A stretch of 6,573 nt of DNA from the NCBI GenBank assembly GCA_015231665.1, contig JADGBD010000110.1, forward strand, positions 1 through 6,573, read 5' to 3'. Shown in pieces: positions 1 to 5,908 of the stretch (the stretch's first letter is position 1; each line of letters starts with the position of its first letter). Under the pieces are notes generated by a model, which was not told the origin of the DNA, did not search any database, and saw nothing but the letters and a program-made list of their open reading frames with translations. The translations under genes and the position numbers were made by a program. Source of the stretch: Gammaproteobacteria bacterium (GTDB lineage Bacteria > Pseudomonadota > Gammaproteobacteria > Chromatiales > Chromatiaceae).

Positions 1-104
1 TCATCAAAAAGCGCCTGGCTATCCGCGCCGATCTCTACACAATGTTACAGATTTTAAGCCTCCAGCGTTCAGCCGCCAGCGGTCAGCTTTCAGCGACCAG
101 CTGA
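1..104 (+). pseudogene. 3' remnant of an IS4-family transposase gene, cut by the window edge and apparently truncated
   Basis: The frame starting at base 3 is open to a TGA at 102-104 and begins IKKRLAIRADLYTMLQ-ILSL (bases 3-62). Bases 1-2 (TC) would complete another Ile or Val codon. From memory this matches the extreme C-terminus of IS4-family (DDE) transposases, which typically read like (A)IIKKRL...LYT-LQ-LSV/LTLFEK. The expected continuation after LSL (T-L-F-E-K and about ten more residues) is missing. Instead the frame runs into QRSAASGQLSATS, which is simply translated CAGCNNN repeat. The reading is therefore a broken or decayed insertion-sequence end, with the loss of similarity at about base 62. 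No terminal inverted repeat or target duplication can be seen here, and the rest of the gene lies outside the window. Identification rests on about 20 residues, so the family call is moderate. A chance open frame is the alternative. Confidence 0.55.
63..104. repeat. Six tandem CAGCNNN heptamers
   Basis: Six consecutive 7-nt units start with CAGC: cagcgtt (63-69), cagccgc (70-76), cagcggt (77-83), cagcttt (84-90), cagcgac (91-97) and cagctga (98-104). The first four bases are invariant and the last three vary. The array lies between the point where transposase similarity stops and the stop codon of the GldG-like gene. Because 7 is not a multiple of 3, it is not a coding repeat. It looks like a degenerate short-period intergenic repeat. 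Function unknown. Confidence 0.75.
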
Positions 105-116
105 TCGCTGGTCGCT
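92..116. other. 10-bp perfect stem-loop overlapping the GldG-like stop codon
   Basis: AGCGACCAGC (92-101) and GCTGGTCGCT (107-116) are perfect reverse complements separated by a 5-nt loop (tgatc). The right arm covers two bases of the TAG stop (117-115, minus strand) of the GldG-like gene. The hairpin would sit at the 3' end of the ABC operon mRNA. Neither strand has a T-run after the stem, so it is not a textbook intrinsic terminator. It could still protect a 3' end or act with Rho. The left arm is built from the last two CAGCNNN heptamers. Confidence 0.6.
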
Positions 117-1452
117 ATAAATTCCGCCGCCGCCACCAGATGACAAAGCCGGTGCCAATCAGGCCCAGAGGCAGCAGGAACAGGAACGCCAGGCCGAGCA
201 GGCCGCCGGCGGTTTCGCTCAGCTCCAGGCTCAGATCGGGCGCGGTCTTGGCGGGGATGTCGAGCAACTGCTCGTCGCCGCTGAGCCAGCGGATCAGATT
301 CAGGCCCAGATTGAGGTTGCCGCCGTTGCCCAGATAGGCGTTGGCGAGGAAATCCCCATCGCCGATCAGCGCCAGCTTTTGTGTCTTCTCGCCCTGCTTG
401 CGCTCCATCGCCAGCCCCAGATCCAGCGGCCCGGGACGCTCGCCAGCCTCCGCATCGGGGCGGATTTCGCCCTCAATCGGCCCGGTCTCGTTCCAGGTGC
501 GATCCAGGGTCTGCAGCAGGGGCTGGGCCTCCCAGCCCTCGGGGGCGGCCAGCTCCAGGGCGGCGGCATGGGGGAAGAGGCTGATCTGATCCATCCCGCG
601 CACCGCCGGGTGGCCGGGATACTGGGTGATCAGGGCCACCGCCGGGTCCTCGATGCCGAGGGCGTAGGCGTTGATATCGACGATCTTGCCCGGCAGCAGG
701 CTCAGGCCCAGCTGCTGGGCGAGGGCTTCCAGGCCCTGCAGGGGTTCGGGGTCGATCAGCCAGAGCAGGTTGCCGCCTTCCTCGACGTATTTTTCGATCA
801 GCGACAGCTCGCCGGGCAGCAGCGCCACCCGCGGGCCGGCAATCACCAGCAGGCTGAGATTGCGCGGCATGTCCGAGTCCTCGGTGAGGTTGATGCGGCG
901 AATCTGATAGCCCTTGCGCCCGAGCTCGGCGGCAAAGCTACCGAGGTCATGGTTGGCCTGACCCTCGGGATTGCGCTCGCCGTGGCCGCTGACAAAGCCA
1001 ATCCAGCGCTCACCACCCAGGGCCAGACGCTGGATGGCGTTGGTCAGTGCCTCCTCGCTGATCTGGCTGAGGTTTTCGCTGCGGCCCTGGTATTCCAGCA
1101 GCAACTCGCCGGCGCGGGTGATGCCGAGCTTGCGGGTGAGCTCGGGCTCGCGGTCGGGGTCGATAAAGCTCAGCTCGATCTGGTCGCTGTGGCGCTGGTA
1201 GCGGCCGATGAGATCGCGGATCGGCGCGCGCAGCAGGCCGTTGTCCTGGGCAAAGGCCTTGATCTGCAGCGGCCCCTGCAGGCGCTGGAGCACCGCCACC
1301 GAGGCCGGCGCCAGGCTGTTGCGGCCACCGGCGGTCCAGTCCCACTGGCTGCTGTACTGGGTGCTGAGCCAGCCGGCCAGACCCACCACCGAGGTCAGCA
1401 AGAGATAAAAGATCAAGCCATTGAGGCGATTGAGCCAAGCCGTCGAATTCAT
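115..1452 (-). CDS. GldG-like ABC transporter auxiliary protein (ABC_transp_aux family)
   Basis: A 445-aa protein that would be the membrane-anchored extracytoplasmic subunit of the ABC system encoded just upstream. Residues 12-30 form an N-terminal membrane anchor. After it comes the family's entry motif, GRNSLAPASVAVL (43-55), then a domain with SGHGERNP (155-162), VEEGGNLLWLIDP (223-235) and GDGDFLAN (364-371). All are typical of the GldG/ABC_transp_aux family, in which an N-terminal thioredoxin-like part is followed by a Rossmann/GATase-like part. A second membrane helix (about 416-440) ends in WWRRR, so the large middle is probably periplasmic with both ends in the cytoplasm. Several proteobacterial homologues I recall are longer (around 600 aa), so this is a compact form. 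The ATG is 3 nt after the permease stop, and GGGAGG (1466-1461) lies 8 nt upstream, which supports this start. The substrate of the exporter is unknown, and a role in gliding motility is not implied by homology alone. Confidence 0.88.
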   Translation of the reverse strand: MNSTAWLNRLNGLIFYLLLTSVVGLAGWLSTQYSSQWDWTAGGRNSLAPASVAVLQRLQGPLQIKAFAQDNGLLRAPIRDLIGRYQRHSDQIELSFIDPDREPELTRKLGITRAGELLLEYQGRSENLSQISEEALTNAIQRLALGGERWIGFVSGHGERNPEGQANHDLGSFAAELGRKGYQIRRINLTEDSDMPRNLSLLVIAGPRVALLPGELSLIEKYVEEGGNLLWLIDPEPLQGLEALAQQLGLSLLPGKIVDINAYALGIEDPAVALITQYPGHPAVRGMDQISLFPHAAALELAAPEGWEAQPLLQTLDRTWNETGPIEGEIRPDAEAGERPGPLDLGLAMERKQGEKTQKLALIGDGDFLANAYLGNGGNLNLGLNLIRWLSGDEQLLDIPAKTAPDLSLELSETAGGLLGLAFLFLLPLGLIGTGFVIWWRRRNL

Positions 1453-1455
1453 CCC

Positions 1456-2208
1456 TCAGGCCTCCCGCCGGCGGTTGTCCAGCTGACGAATCGCCAGCAG
1501 GAGAAAGGCGAGGATCACCAGGGCGTAGTAGATCAAGTCCTCGCTTTTCACCAGGCCCTGCATCATCGTCTGGTAATGGCTTTGCAGGGACAGCCATTGA
1601 AACAGCTGGCTGGACTCCTCATTGGTCTCCGCCGCCAGATTGATGATCCAGAAAAACAGCAGCACCCCGTAGGTGGAGATGGCCGCCACCGCCGGCTGGC
1701 TGGTGAGGCTGGAAAGCCACAGGCCGATGGCGCTGAAGGCGGCCACCATCAGGCTCAAACCAAGAAAGGCCGCCGCCAGCTTGCCCCAGTCAAGACTGCC
1801 GCCCAGGCTCAAAGACAGCGGCATGAGCAGGCTCAGCAGCAGGGCCACGGCGAGAAAACCGAGCAGGCCGAAGAACTTGCCCAGGGCGATCTGGGTCATG
1901 GACACCGGCGCGGTGAGCAGCATGCTGAAGGTGCCATTGCGGTATTCATCGCTGAACAGGCGCATCGACAGCAGGGGCATGAACAGCATCAGAAAGGTGC
2001 CGGCGGAGCCGAGCAGGGGCGCGGCCACCAGATCGGTCAGCCCCGGTGCGCCCTCGATACCCGCCAGGCGCGGCTGCAGCTGGATGAACTGATCCAGCTG
2101 GATCAGAAAAATCCAGGCCAGAATCAGCTGCAACACCCCCAGCAGGCTCCAGGCCAGGGGCGAGAGGAACAGCAGGCGCAGCTCCTTGGCGGCGATGACG
2201 CGGATCAT
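1456..2208 (-). CDS. ABC-2 type permease, GldF-like
   Basis: A 250-aa membrane subunit of the ABC exporter. It begins MIRVIAAKELRLLFLSP, the usual cytoplasmic lead-in of ABC-2/GldF permeases. About six hydrophobic segments can be seen, at roughly 17-37, 60-80, 108-133, 145-167, 174-192 and 224-241. Between the second and third lies DEYRNGTFSMLLTAPVS (87-103), followed by IALGKFFG. This is the conserved E-x-x-x-G-T-x-x-x-L-L-T-x-P motif of the family, the cytoplasmic coupling region expected to meet the ATPase. Length is normal. Its ATG overlaps the ATPase stop in an ATGA (2208-2205), and GGAGG (2220-2216) sits 7 nt upstream, so the two are translationally coupled. The C-terminus (RQLDNRRREA) is basic and cytoplasmic. 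Two GldF-like chains would be expected per ATPase dimer. Confidence 0.9.
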   Translation of the reverse strand: MIRVIAAKELRLLFLSPLAWSLLGVLQLILAWIFLIQLDQFIQLQPRLAGIEGAPGLTDLVAAPLLGSAGTFLMLFMPLLSMRLFSDEYRNGTFSMLLTAPVSMTQIALGKFFGLLGFLAVALLLSLLMPLSLSLGGSLDWGKLAAAFLGLSLMVAAFSAIGLWLSSLTSQPAVAAISTYGVLLFFWIINLAAETNEESSQLFQWLSLQSHYQTMMQGLVKSEDLIYYALVILAFLLLAIRQLDNRRREA

Positions 2209-3125
2209 GCCTGGACCTCCCCGGCGGTGAGTTCGACAAAGATTTGCTCCAGGGTGCGCTGTTGCGGGATCAGCGCGGCCAGACCCCAGCCGTGCTCGAC
2301 CACCCGCTGAGCCAGCGCCGGGATCTGCGCATCGGCCGCTAGACGCAGCTGGAAATGGCCCTGGCTGATCTCCTCCGCCGCATCCACCCCCGGCAGCGCC
2401 AGCAGGTCTGCCAAACCCGGCGGATGCTGCAGGCGAAGCTGCAGGGTCTCCACCGCTGCCTCGGCCTGGCTGAGACGGTCGCTGTAAACAGTGCGGCCCT
2501 GGTTGATGATCTGCACCCGGTTACAGATGCTCTGCACCTCGGGCAGGATGTGGGTGGAGAGGATGACGCTGTGGGCCTCGCCCAGCTCGCGGATCAGGCT
2601 GCGGATCTCGCGGATCTGGTTGGGGTCCAGGCCGACGGTGGGCTCATCAAGCACCACCACCATGGGGTCGTGGATGATCGCCTGGGCTATGCCCACCCGC
2701 TGCTGATAGCCCTTGGAGAGGTTGCCGATCAGGCGCCGCCCCACATCCCCCAGACCGCAGCGCTGCTTGGCCCGATCCACCGCCCGGGCACAGTCGGCCT
2801 TGGGAATGGCGTTGAGGCGGGCGGCAAACTGCAGGTACTCGTCCACCTGCATCTCCCGATACACCGGCGGCGTCTCCGGCAGATAACCCAGGTTGCGCTT
2901 GGCCTGCAGCGGCTGCTCCAGCAGGTCCAGACCATCGATGAGAATACGCCCGCCATGGGGTGCGAGGTTGCCGGTGAGCATGCGCATGCAGGTGGACTTG
3001 CCGGCGCCATTGGGGCCGAGAAAGCCGAGGATGTCGCCACGACACAGCTCGATATCCAGCCCATCCACCGCCAGGTGGTTGCCGTAGCGTCTTTGCAGTT
3101 GTTGCGCTTGAATCAGGGTATGCAT
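2205..3125 (-). CDS. ABC transporter ATP-binding protein, GldA-like
   Basis: A 306-aa cytoplasmic ATPase that powers the permease downstream. All nucleotide-binding motifs are present: Walker A GPNGAGKST (37-45), ABC signature LSKGYQQRVG (136-145), Walker B VVVLDEP (156-162), D-loop GLDP (165-168) and H-loop His192 (STHIL). At the usual Q-loop position the sequence is GYLPETPPVY (80-89), with Glu84 instead of Gln. As I recall, that is normal for the GldA/CcmA-type drug and polysaccharide exporter branch. Residues from about 225 form a C-terminal extension with GVDAAEE and TLEQIFVELT (291-300), common in this branch. The ATG fits the family N-terminus (MHTLIQAQQLQRRYG), but no Shine-Dalgarno sequence is visible in front of it: the preceding bases, on the minus strand, are C-rich. 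It is the first gene of a three-gene operon. The 92-nt gap upstream shows no convincing promoter. Confidence 0.92.
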   Translation of the reverse strand: MHTLIQAQQLQRRYGNHLAVDGLDIELCRGDILGFLGPNGAGKSTCMRMLTGNLAPHGGRILIDGLDLLEQPLQAKRNLGYLPETPPVYREMQVDEYLQFAARLNAIPKADCARAVDRAKQRCGLGDVGRRLIGNLSKGYQQRVGIAQAIIHDPMVVVLDEPTVGLDPNQIREIRSLIRELGEAHSVILSTHILPEVQSICNRVQIINQGRTVYSDRLSQAEAAVETLQLRLQHPPGLADLLALPGVDAAEEISQGHFQLRLAADAQIPALAQRVVEHGWGLAALIPQQRTLEQIFVELTAGEVQA

Positions 3126-3217
3126 AGGCCGGTGCAGATTGGGGCGGTTGGGGAAATTTCAACTCCAGGCATTCACGATCTCCACGACCCGGGGCGCGGT
3201 CGGCGCGCAATTCAGCC

Positions 3218-4414
3218 CTAAACCAGGCCGCTATGCCAGACCTGGCCGACCACATCCCAGTAGAGCTCTTGAAGGCGCTGATCCTCGATGCCGGTCAGGC
3301 TCATCTTCTGCCAGTCGTGGTGCTCGTGGCCGATGGTGCACTCGAGCAGGGCGCCGCCGCTGCCCTTGTGCTCGAGAATGGCCTCCTTCCCCTCGTTGGC
3401 CAGGGGCAGCTTGGCGAGTATTTCCTCCAGCGGCTGATCCAGCAGGACATCGAGCATAGAGAACAGGCCGATGGTGAAGGCGCTGTCCGGGTTGAGGTAA
3501 CCCGACTCCCGTGCCATGGCCTCGCACATGCGCGCACGGATCAGGGCCAGGACTATGACCTCGGTGGACTTGCCCTTGATCCCGGACATGGCCATCAGGC
3601 TGGCCCAGACGCGGATCTTCTGCAGACCCATGAGGACGATGGCGCGGCGGATGCTGTCCACCTTGCGCGACAGCCCCATGGAGGCGGAGTTGGCATGACG
3701 CAGGACCTTGAAACTCAGCGCCGCATCCTGGCTGATGAGGCGTTCGACGTCGTCCATACTCGCCTCGGGGTCGTTGAGGCGTTCAAGCAGGCGCAGCACC
3801 ACCATCTGATTGTCGTCGAGCTTGCGCCCCTGAACTATGTTGGGGCGGGAGAAGAAGAAGCCCTGAAACAGATCAAAACCCAGCTCCCGGCAGAGCTCGT
3901 AAACCTCCAGGGTCTCGATCTTCTCCGCCAGCAGGGTCAGGCCCTTCTGCTTGAGCCCGCCGATGCGCTGGCGCAATTGCTCCTCGGTGAGGCCGGGTAT
4001 CTCCACCTTGATGATGTCGATGAACTGCAGCAAAGGTTCCCACTTGGACTCGAACAGATAGTCATCGATGGCGATGGTAAAGCCCTCGGACTTGAGCTTG
4101 GCCACCGCCTGACAGAGCTGGTCGTTGACCTCCAGGTCTTCCAGCAACTCAAGGACAATGCGGTCGTTGTCGAAGGGGATCGGCGGCAGCTCGGTGAAAA
4201 AGCCCTGGGGCAGATTGACAAAGACGCGCTTGCCGCCGGCGAGATTGTCCAGGCCAATCTCCATGAAGCTGTTGAGCAGCACCTCGGTGGTGGCGCTCAG
4301 GGCATCGGGAAACTCGGCGCGGTTATCCAGCCCGGCGCGGTAGAGCAGTTCATAGGCAAAAACCTGACTCTTGCGGTCATAAATCGCCTGCCGCGCGACG
4401 AAAACGTCTTTCAT
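3218..4414 (-). CDS. EAL-HDOD two-domain signalling protein (YuxH family)
   Basis: A 398-aa soluble protein with an N-terminal EAL-like domain (about 1-200) and a C-terminal HDOD domain (about 203-395). The start MKDVFVARQAIYDRK-QVFAYELLYR is the hallmark of YuxH-type EAL-HDOD proteins. EAL-domain landmarks are the ExLxR-like YELLYR (21-26), VFVNLP (65-70), VLELLED (87-93), AIDDYLF (115-121), IIKVEI (134-139), LLAEKIET (161-168) and QGFFFSRP (184-191). Most metal-binding acidic positions are kept. However, the DDFGTG loop is DDYLFE and the KxD motif is KVE, so c-di-GMP hydrolysis is uncertain. The HDOD part carries LISQDAALSFKVLRHANSAS (227-246) and the usual LMGLQKIRVW (261-270). HDOD domains resemble HD hydrolases without the catalytic HD pair and are thought to act in signalling or protein interaction. 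No clear Shine-Dalgarno precedes the ATG, which follows a tandem AGTGAT. The partner and regulated process are unknown. Confidence 0.9.
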   Translation of the reverse strand: MKDVFVARQAIYDRKSQVFAYELLYRAGLDNRAEFPDALSATTEVLLNSFMEIGLDNLAGGKRVFVNLPQGFFTELPPIPFDNDRIVLELLEDLEVNDQLCQAVAKLKSEGFTIAIDDYLFESKWEPLLQFIDIIKVEIPGLTEEQLRQRIGGLKQKGLTLLAEKIETLEVYELCRELGFDLFQGFFFSRPNIVQGRKLDDNQMVVLRLLERLNDPEASMDDVERLISQDAALSFKVLRHANSASMGLSRKVDSIRRAIVLMGLQKIRVWASLMAMSGIKGKSTEVIVLALIRARMCEAMARESGYLNPDSAFTIGLFSMLDVLLDQPLEEILAKLPLANEGKEAILEHKGSGGALLECTIGHEHHDWQKMSLTGIEDQRLQELYWDVVGQVWHSGLV

Positions 4415-4437
4415 ATCACTATCACTAAATATCTTGG

Positions 4438-4451
4438 ATGAGTTATCTCAT
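4438..4451. promoter_or_regulatory. Small palindrome upstream of the EAL-HDOD gene (possible operator)
   Basis: ATGAG-ttat-CTCAT is a 5+5 bp inverted repeat with a 4-nt centre. It ends 23 nt before the EAL-HDOD start codon, where a promoter or operator would be expected. AT-rich bases between it and the start (GATATTTAG on the minus strand) could hold a weak -10, but no -35 match is visible. A chance palindrome of this size is quite possible. Confidence 0.25.
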
Positions 4452-4460
4452 AGCCACTTC

Positions 4461-4488
4461 GGGACTCGGGACTCGGGACTGGGGACTC
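4461..4488. repeat. Four tandem GGGACTC heptamers
   Basis: The units are gggactc (4461-4467), gggactc (4468-4474), gggactg (4475-4481) and gggactc (4482-4488): three identical and one with a single substitution. The array lies 47 nt upstream of the EAL-HDOD start, between it and ampG. Near-identity of the copies suggests recent or ongoing slippage. The period of 7 matches the CAGCNNN array at 63-104, but the unit sequence is different. Function unknown. Confidence 0.85.
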
Positions 4489-4510
4489 GTAACCAAACAA
4501 CCCATTACAA

Positions 4511-4545
4511 CTCTGCGATCTCCGCGCTGCTTTGCGCACTCTGCG
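4511..4545. repeat. Four CTYYGCG units spaced 9-10 nt
   Basis: CTCTGCG (4511-4517), CTCCGCG (4520-4526), CTTTGCG (4530-4536) and CTCTGCG (4539-4545) recur with start-to-start spacings of 9, 10 and 9 nt, followed by tcctttttg. On the minus strand this reads as GCAGAG/GCAAAG/GCGGAG repeats downstream of ampG. I recall similar CTCTGCG-type arrays between genes in many environmental bacteria, but cannot verify the family here. It directly follows the GGGACTC heptamers and makes the 158-nt gap largely repetitive. Confidence 0.65.
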
Positions 4546-4572
4546 TCCTTTTTGCCCCCAGCGCAAGCTGGC

Positions 4573-5814
4573 TCAAAGGGCATTGCGCCGGCGCAGCCAG
4601 GTCAGCAGGAGCATTCCCGGCAGGGCGATGAGGGCACAGAAAATGAAAAAGCCAAACCAACCCATGGCCTCGGCCATGTAGCCGGTGGGGGTGGCAGCGA
4701 TCACCCGCGGCACCCCCATCAGGCTGGACAGCAGGGCATACTGGGTGGCGGTGAATTTCTTGTTGGTCAGGCTGCCCATGAAGGCCACATAGGCGGCGGT
4801 GCCCATGCCGCTGGCCAGGTTCTCGAAGGCCACCACCGCCGCCAGGCCGCTGAGACTGTAGCCGAACAGATAAAGCAGGGAAAAACCGGCGGTGGATACC
4901 CCCTGGAGAATGCCGAAGATCCACAGGGAGCGGTAAATACCCAGGCGCAGCATCATCACCCCACCGAGCAGGCCGCCGCCGATGGTGGCCCAGCATCCGA
5001 ACAGCTTGACCACCGCACCGATCTCCGACTTGGTGAAGCCCATATCGAGAAAAAACGGTGTGGTCATGTGGTTGGCCATGGAGTCGCCGATCTTGTAGAG
5101 GAGGATGAACAGCAGCAGGCTGAGGGCATGGGAGCGGCTGAAATACTCGACAAAGGGCTGCACCACCGCCTCCATCAGGGTGCGCGGGCGACCCGCGTGG
5201 GCCTCGGGCTCAGGGGCGAACAGGGTGGTGAGCACGCCGATGAGGATGAAGCCCGCCATCAGCAGATAGACCTGACGGAAGCTGATGAAGTCCGCCAGAA
5301 TCAGCCCGCCGCCGGAGGCCAGCAGCATGCCGATGCGATAGCCGTTGACGTAGAGGGATGAGCCCAGCCCCAGTTCCTCATCGGCCAGGGACTCGCGCCG
5401 GTAGGCATCCACCACTATGTCCTGGGTGGCGGAGAAAAAGGTCACCAGCAGGGCCGCCAGGGCCACCGACAAGGGGCTGGTGGCCGGCTGACTGAAGGCC
5501 AGCAACACCAGCGCCGCCATCAAGCCCAGCTGGGCCAGCATCAGCCAGCCGCGCCGCCGTCCCAGCAGCGCCGGGGTGAAGCGATCCAACGCCGGCGCCC
5601 AGAGAAACTTGAGGGTGTAGGGCAGGCCCACCAGGGCAAACAGGCCGATAGTGCCCAGGTCCACTCCCTCCTGCTTCATCCAGGCCTGCAACACCGAGCC
5701 GGTGAGCAGCAGCGGCAGGCCGCAGGCAAACCCCATAAGCAGGCTCACCAGCATGCGGCCGCTGAAAATGGTCCTGAGCAATGAAGCCCCGGAGCGGGGT
5801 TGGCTGGAGGTCAT
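4573..5814 (-). CDS. ampG: AmpG family muropeptide permease (MFS)
   Basis: A 413-aa inner-membrane transporter. AmpG imports GlcNAc-1,6-anhydro-MurNAc peptides from the periplasm, using the proton gradient, so that peptidoglycan fragments can be recycled. The same fragments signal for AmpC induction where an ampR-ampC system exists; none is seen here. Family landmarks are [19 protein letters not shown] (28-46), [16 protein letters not shown] (63-78), [14 protein letters not shown] (128-141), [16 protein letters not shown] (240-255) and [17 protein letters not shown] (330-346) followed by [11 protein letters not shown] (355-365). Hydrophobic segments fit about 12 helices. E. coli AmpG has 491 aa and two additional helices, so this is the short form, similar in length to the P. 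aeruginosa paralogue AmpP. The start ATG (5814-5812) leaves a short cytoplasmic lead before the first helix, with only a weak GAG as ribosome-binding site. A consensus -10 lies about 40 nt upstream. Divergent from pyrE. Confidence 0.9.
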   Translation of the reverse strand: MTSSQPRSGASLLRTIFSGRMLVSLLMGFACGLPLLLTGSVLQAWMKQEGVDLGTIGLFALVGLPYTLKFLWAPALDRFTPALLGRRRGWLMLAQLGLMAALVLLAFSQPATSPLSVALAALLVTFFSATQDIVVDAYRRESLADEELGLGSSLYVNGYRIGMLLASGGGLILADFISFRQVYLLMAGFILIGVLTTLFAPEPEAHAGRPRTLMEAVVQPFVEYFSRSHALSLLLFILLYKIGDSMANHMTTPFFLDMGFTKSEIGAVVKLFGCWATIGGGLLGGVMMLRLGIYRSLWIFGILQGVSTAGFSLLYLFGYSLSGLAAVVAFENLASGMGTAAYVAFMGSLTNKKFTATQYALLSSLMGVPRVIAATPTGYMAEAMGWFGFFIFCALIALPGMLLLTWLRRRNAL

Positions 5815-5825
5815 GGCATCTCAAT

Positions 5826-5908
5826 CGGCTGGCTCACCGCAACGGTGCGGGCCGATTATACGGCCAGCGCCGTTCTGGGAGTATCATGGACGCCCCTTGA
5901 GCCAGCCG
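5826..5908. repeat. Mirrored 11-mer (TGAGCCAGCCG) in front of both ampG and pyrE
   Basis: CGGCTGGCTCA (5826-5836) and TGAGCCAGCCG (5898-5908) are perfect reverse complements. Read on each gene's own strand, TGAGCCAGCCG ends 11 nt before the ampG ATG and 9 nt before the pyrE ATG. The pyrE copy abuts and shares one base with its Shine-Dalgarno GGAG. In an RNA spanning both copies the arms could pair and partly mask that site. The same 11-mer also occurs once inside the GldG-like gene (1365-1375), so chance is not excluded. Confidence 0.45.
5850..5865 (-). promoter_or_regulatory. Putative ampG promoter -10 box inside a GGCCG/CGGCC dyad
   Basis: On the minus strand bases 5860-5855 read TATAAT, a perfect sigma-70 -10 hexamer. 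It is flanked exactly by GGCCG (5850-5854) and CGGCC (5861-5865), a 5+5 bp inverted repeat with the hexamer as the 6-nt centre. Transcription would start near 5848, giving an ampG leader of about 34 nt. No good -35 is found 16-18 bp upstream (ctccca/actccc/tactcc), so the promoter may be weak or activator-dependent, and the dyad could be an operator. No equally good promoter for pyrE is visible. Confidence 0.45.

Noticed and set aside
63..104. CRISPR-like interpretation of the heptamer arrays
   Set aside because: Units are 7 nt with no spacers and no cas genes nearby; they are simple short-period tandem repeats.
379..2310. Very long plus-strand open frame (643 codons) antisense to the ABC operon
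   Set aside because: It spans antisense to parts of three clearly real genes. Its translation is rich in Q, H, G and A without a recognisable domain. This is expected when GC-rich codons of a real gene are read on the opposite strand.
3134..3162. TTGAAA (minus strand, 3162-3157) as -35 of an ABC-operon promoter
   Set aside because: No acceptable -10 hexamer at 16-18 bp spacing; the bases there read ATCTGC/AATCTG.
3190..3212. GC-rich inverted repeat GCGCG/CGCGC after the EAL-HDOD stop as terminator
   Set aside because: Five-bp stem in very GC-rich sequence with no T-run following on the minus strand; easily accidental.
3233..4441. 402-codon plus-strand open frame opposite the EAL-HDOD gene
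   Set aside because: It is the antisense shadow of a well-supported gene. No domain, no ribosome-binding site and biased composition.
4558..4571. Possible terminator of ampG: CCAGC-gcaa-GCTGG
   Set aside because: Only a 5-bp stem, just after the stop codon. The T-run (4549-4553) is on the wrong strand and side for minus-strand transcription.
4438..5361. Plus-strand open frame opposite ampG that runs through the repeats
   Set aside because: It starts in the repeat-rich gap, translates the GGGACTC array and then shadows ampG. Composition is H/Q/G-rich and no family is recognised.
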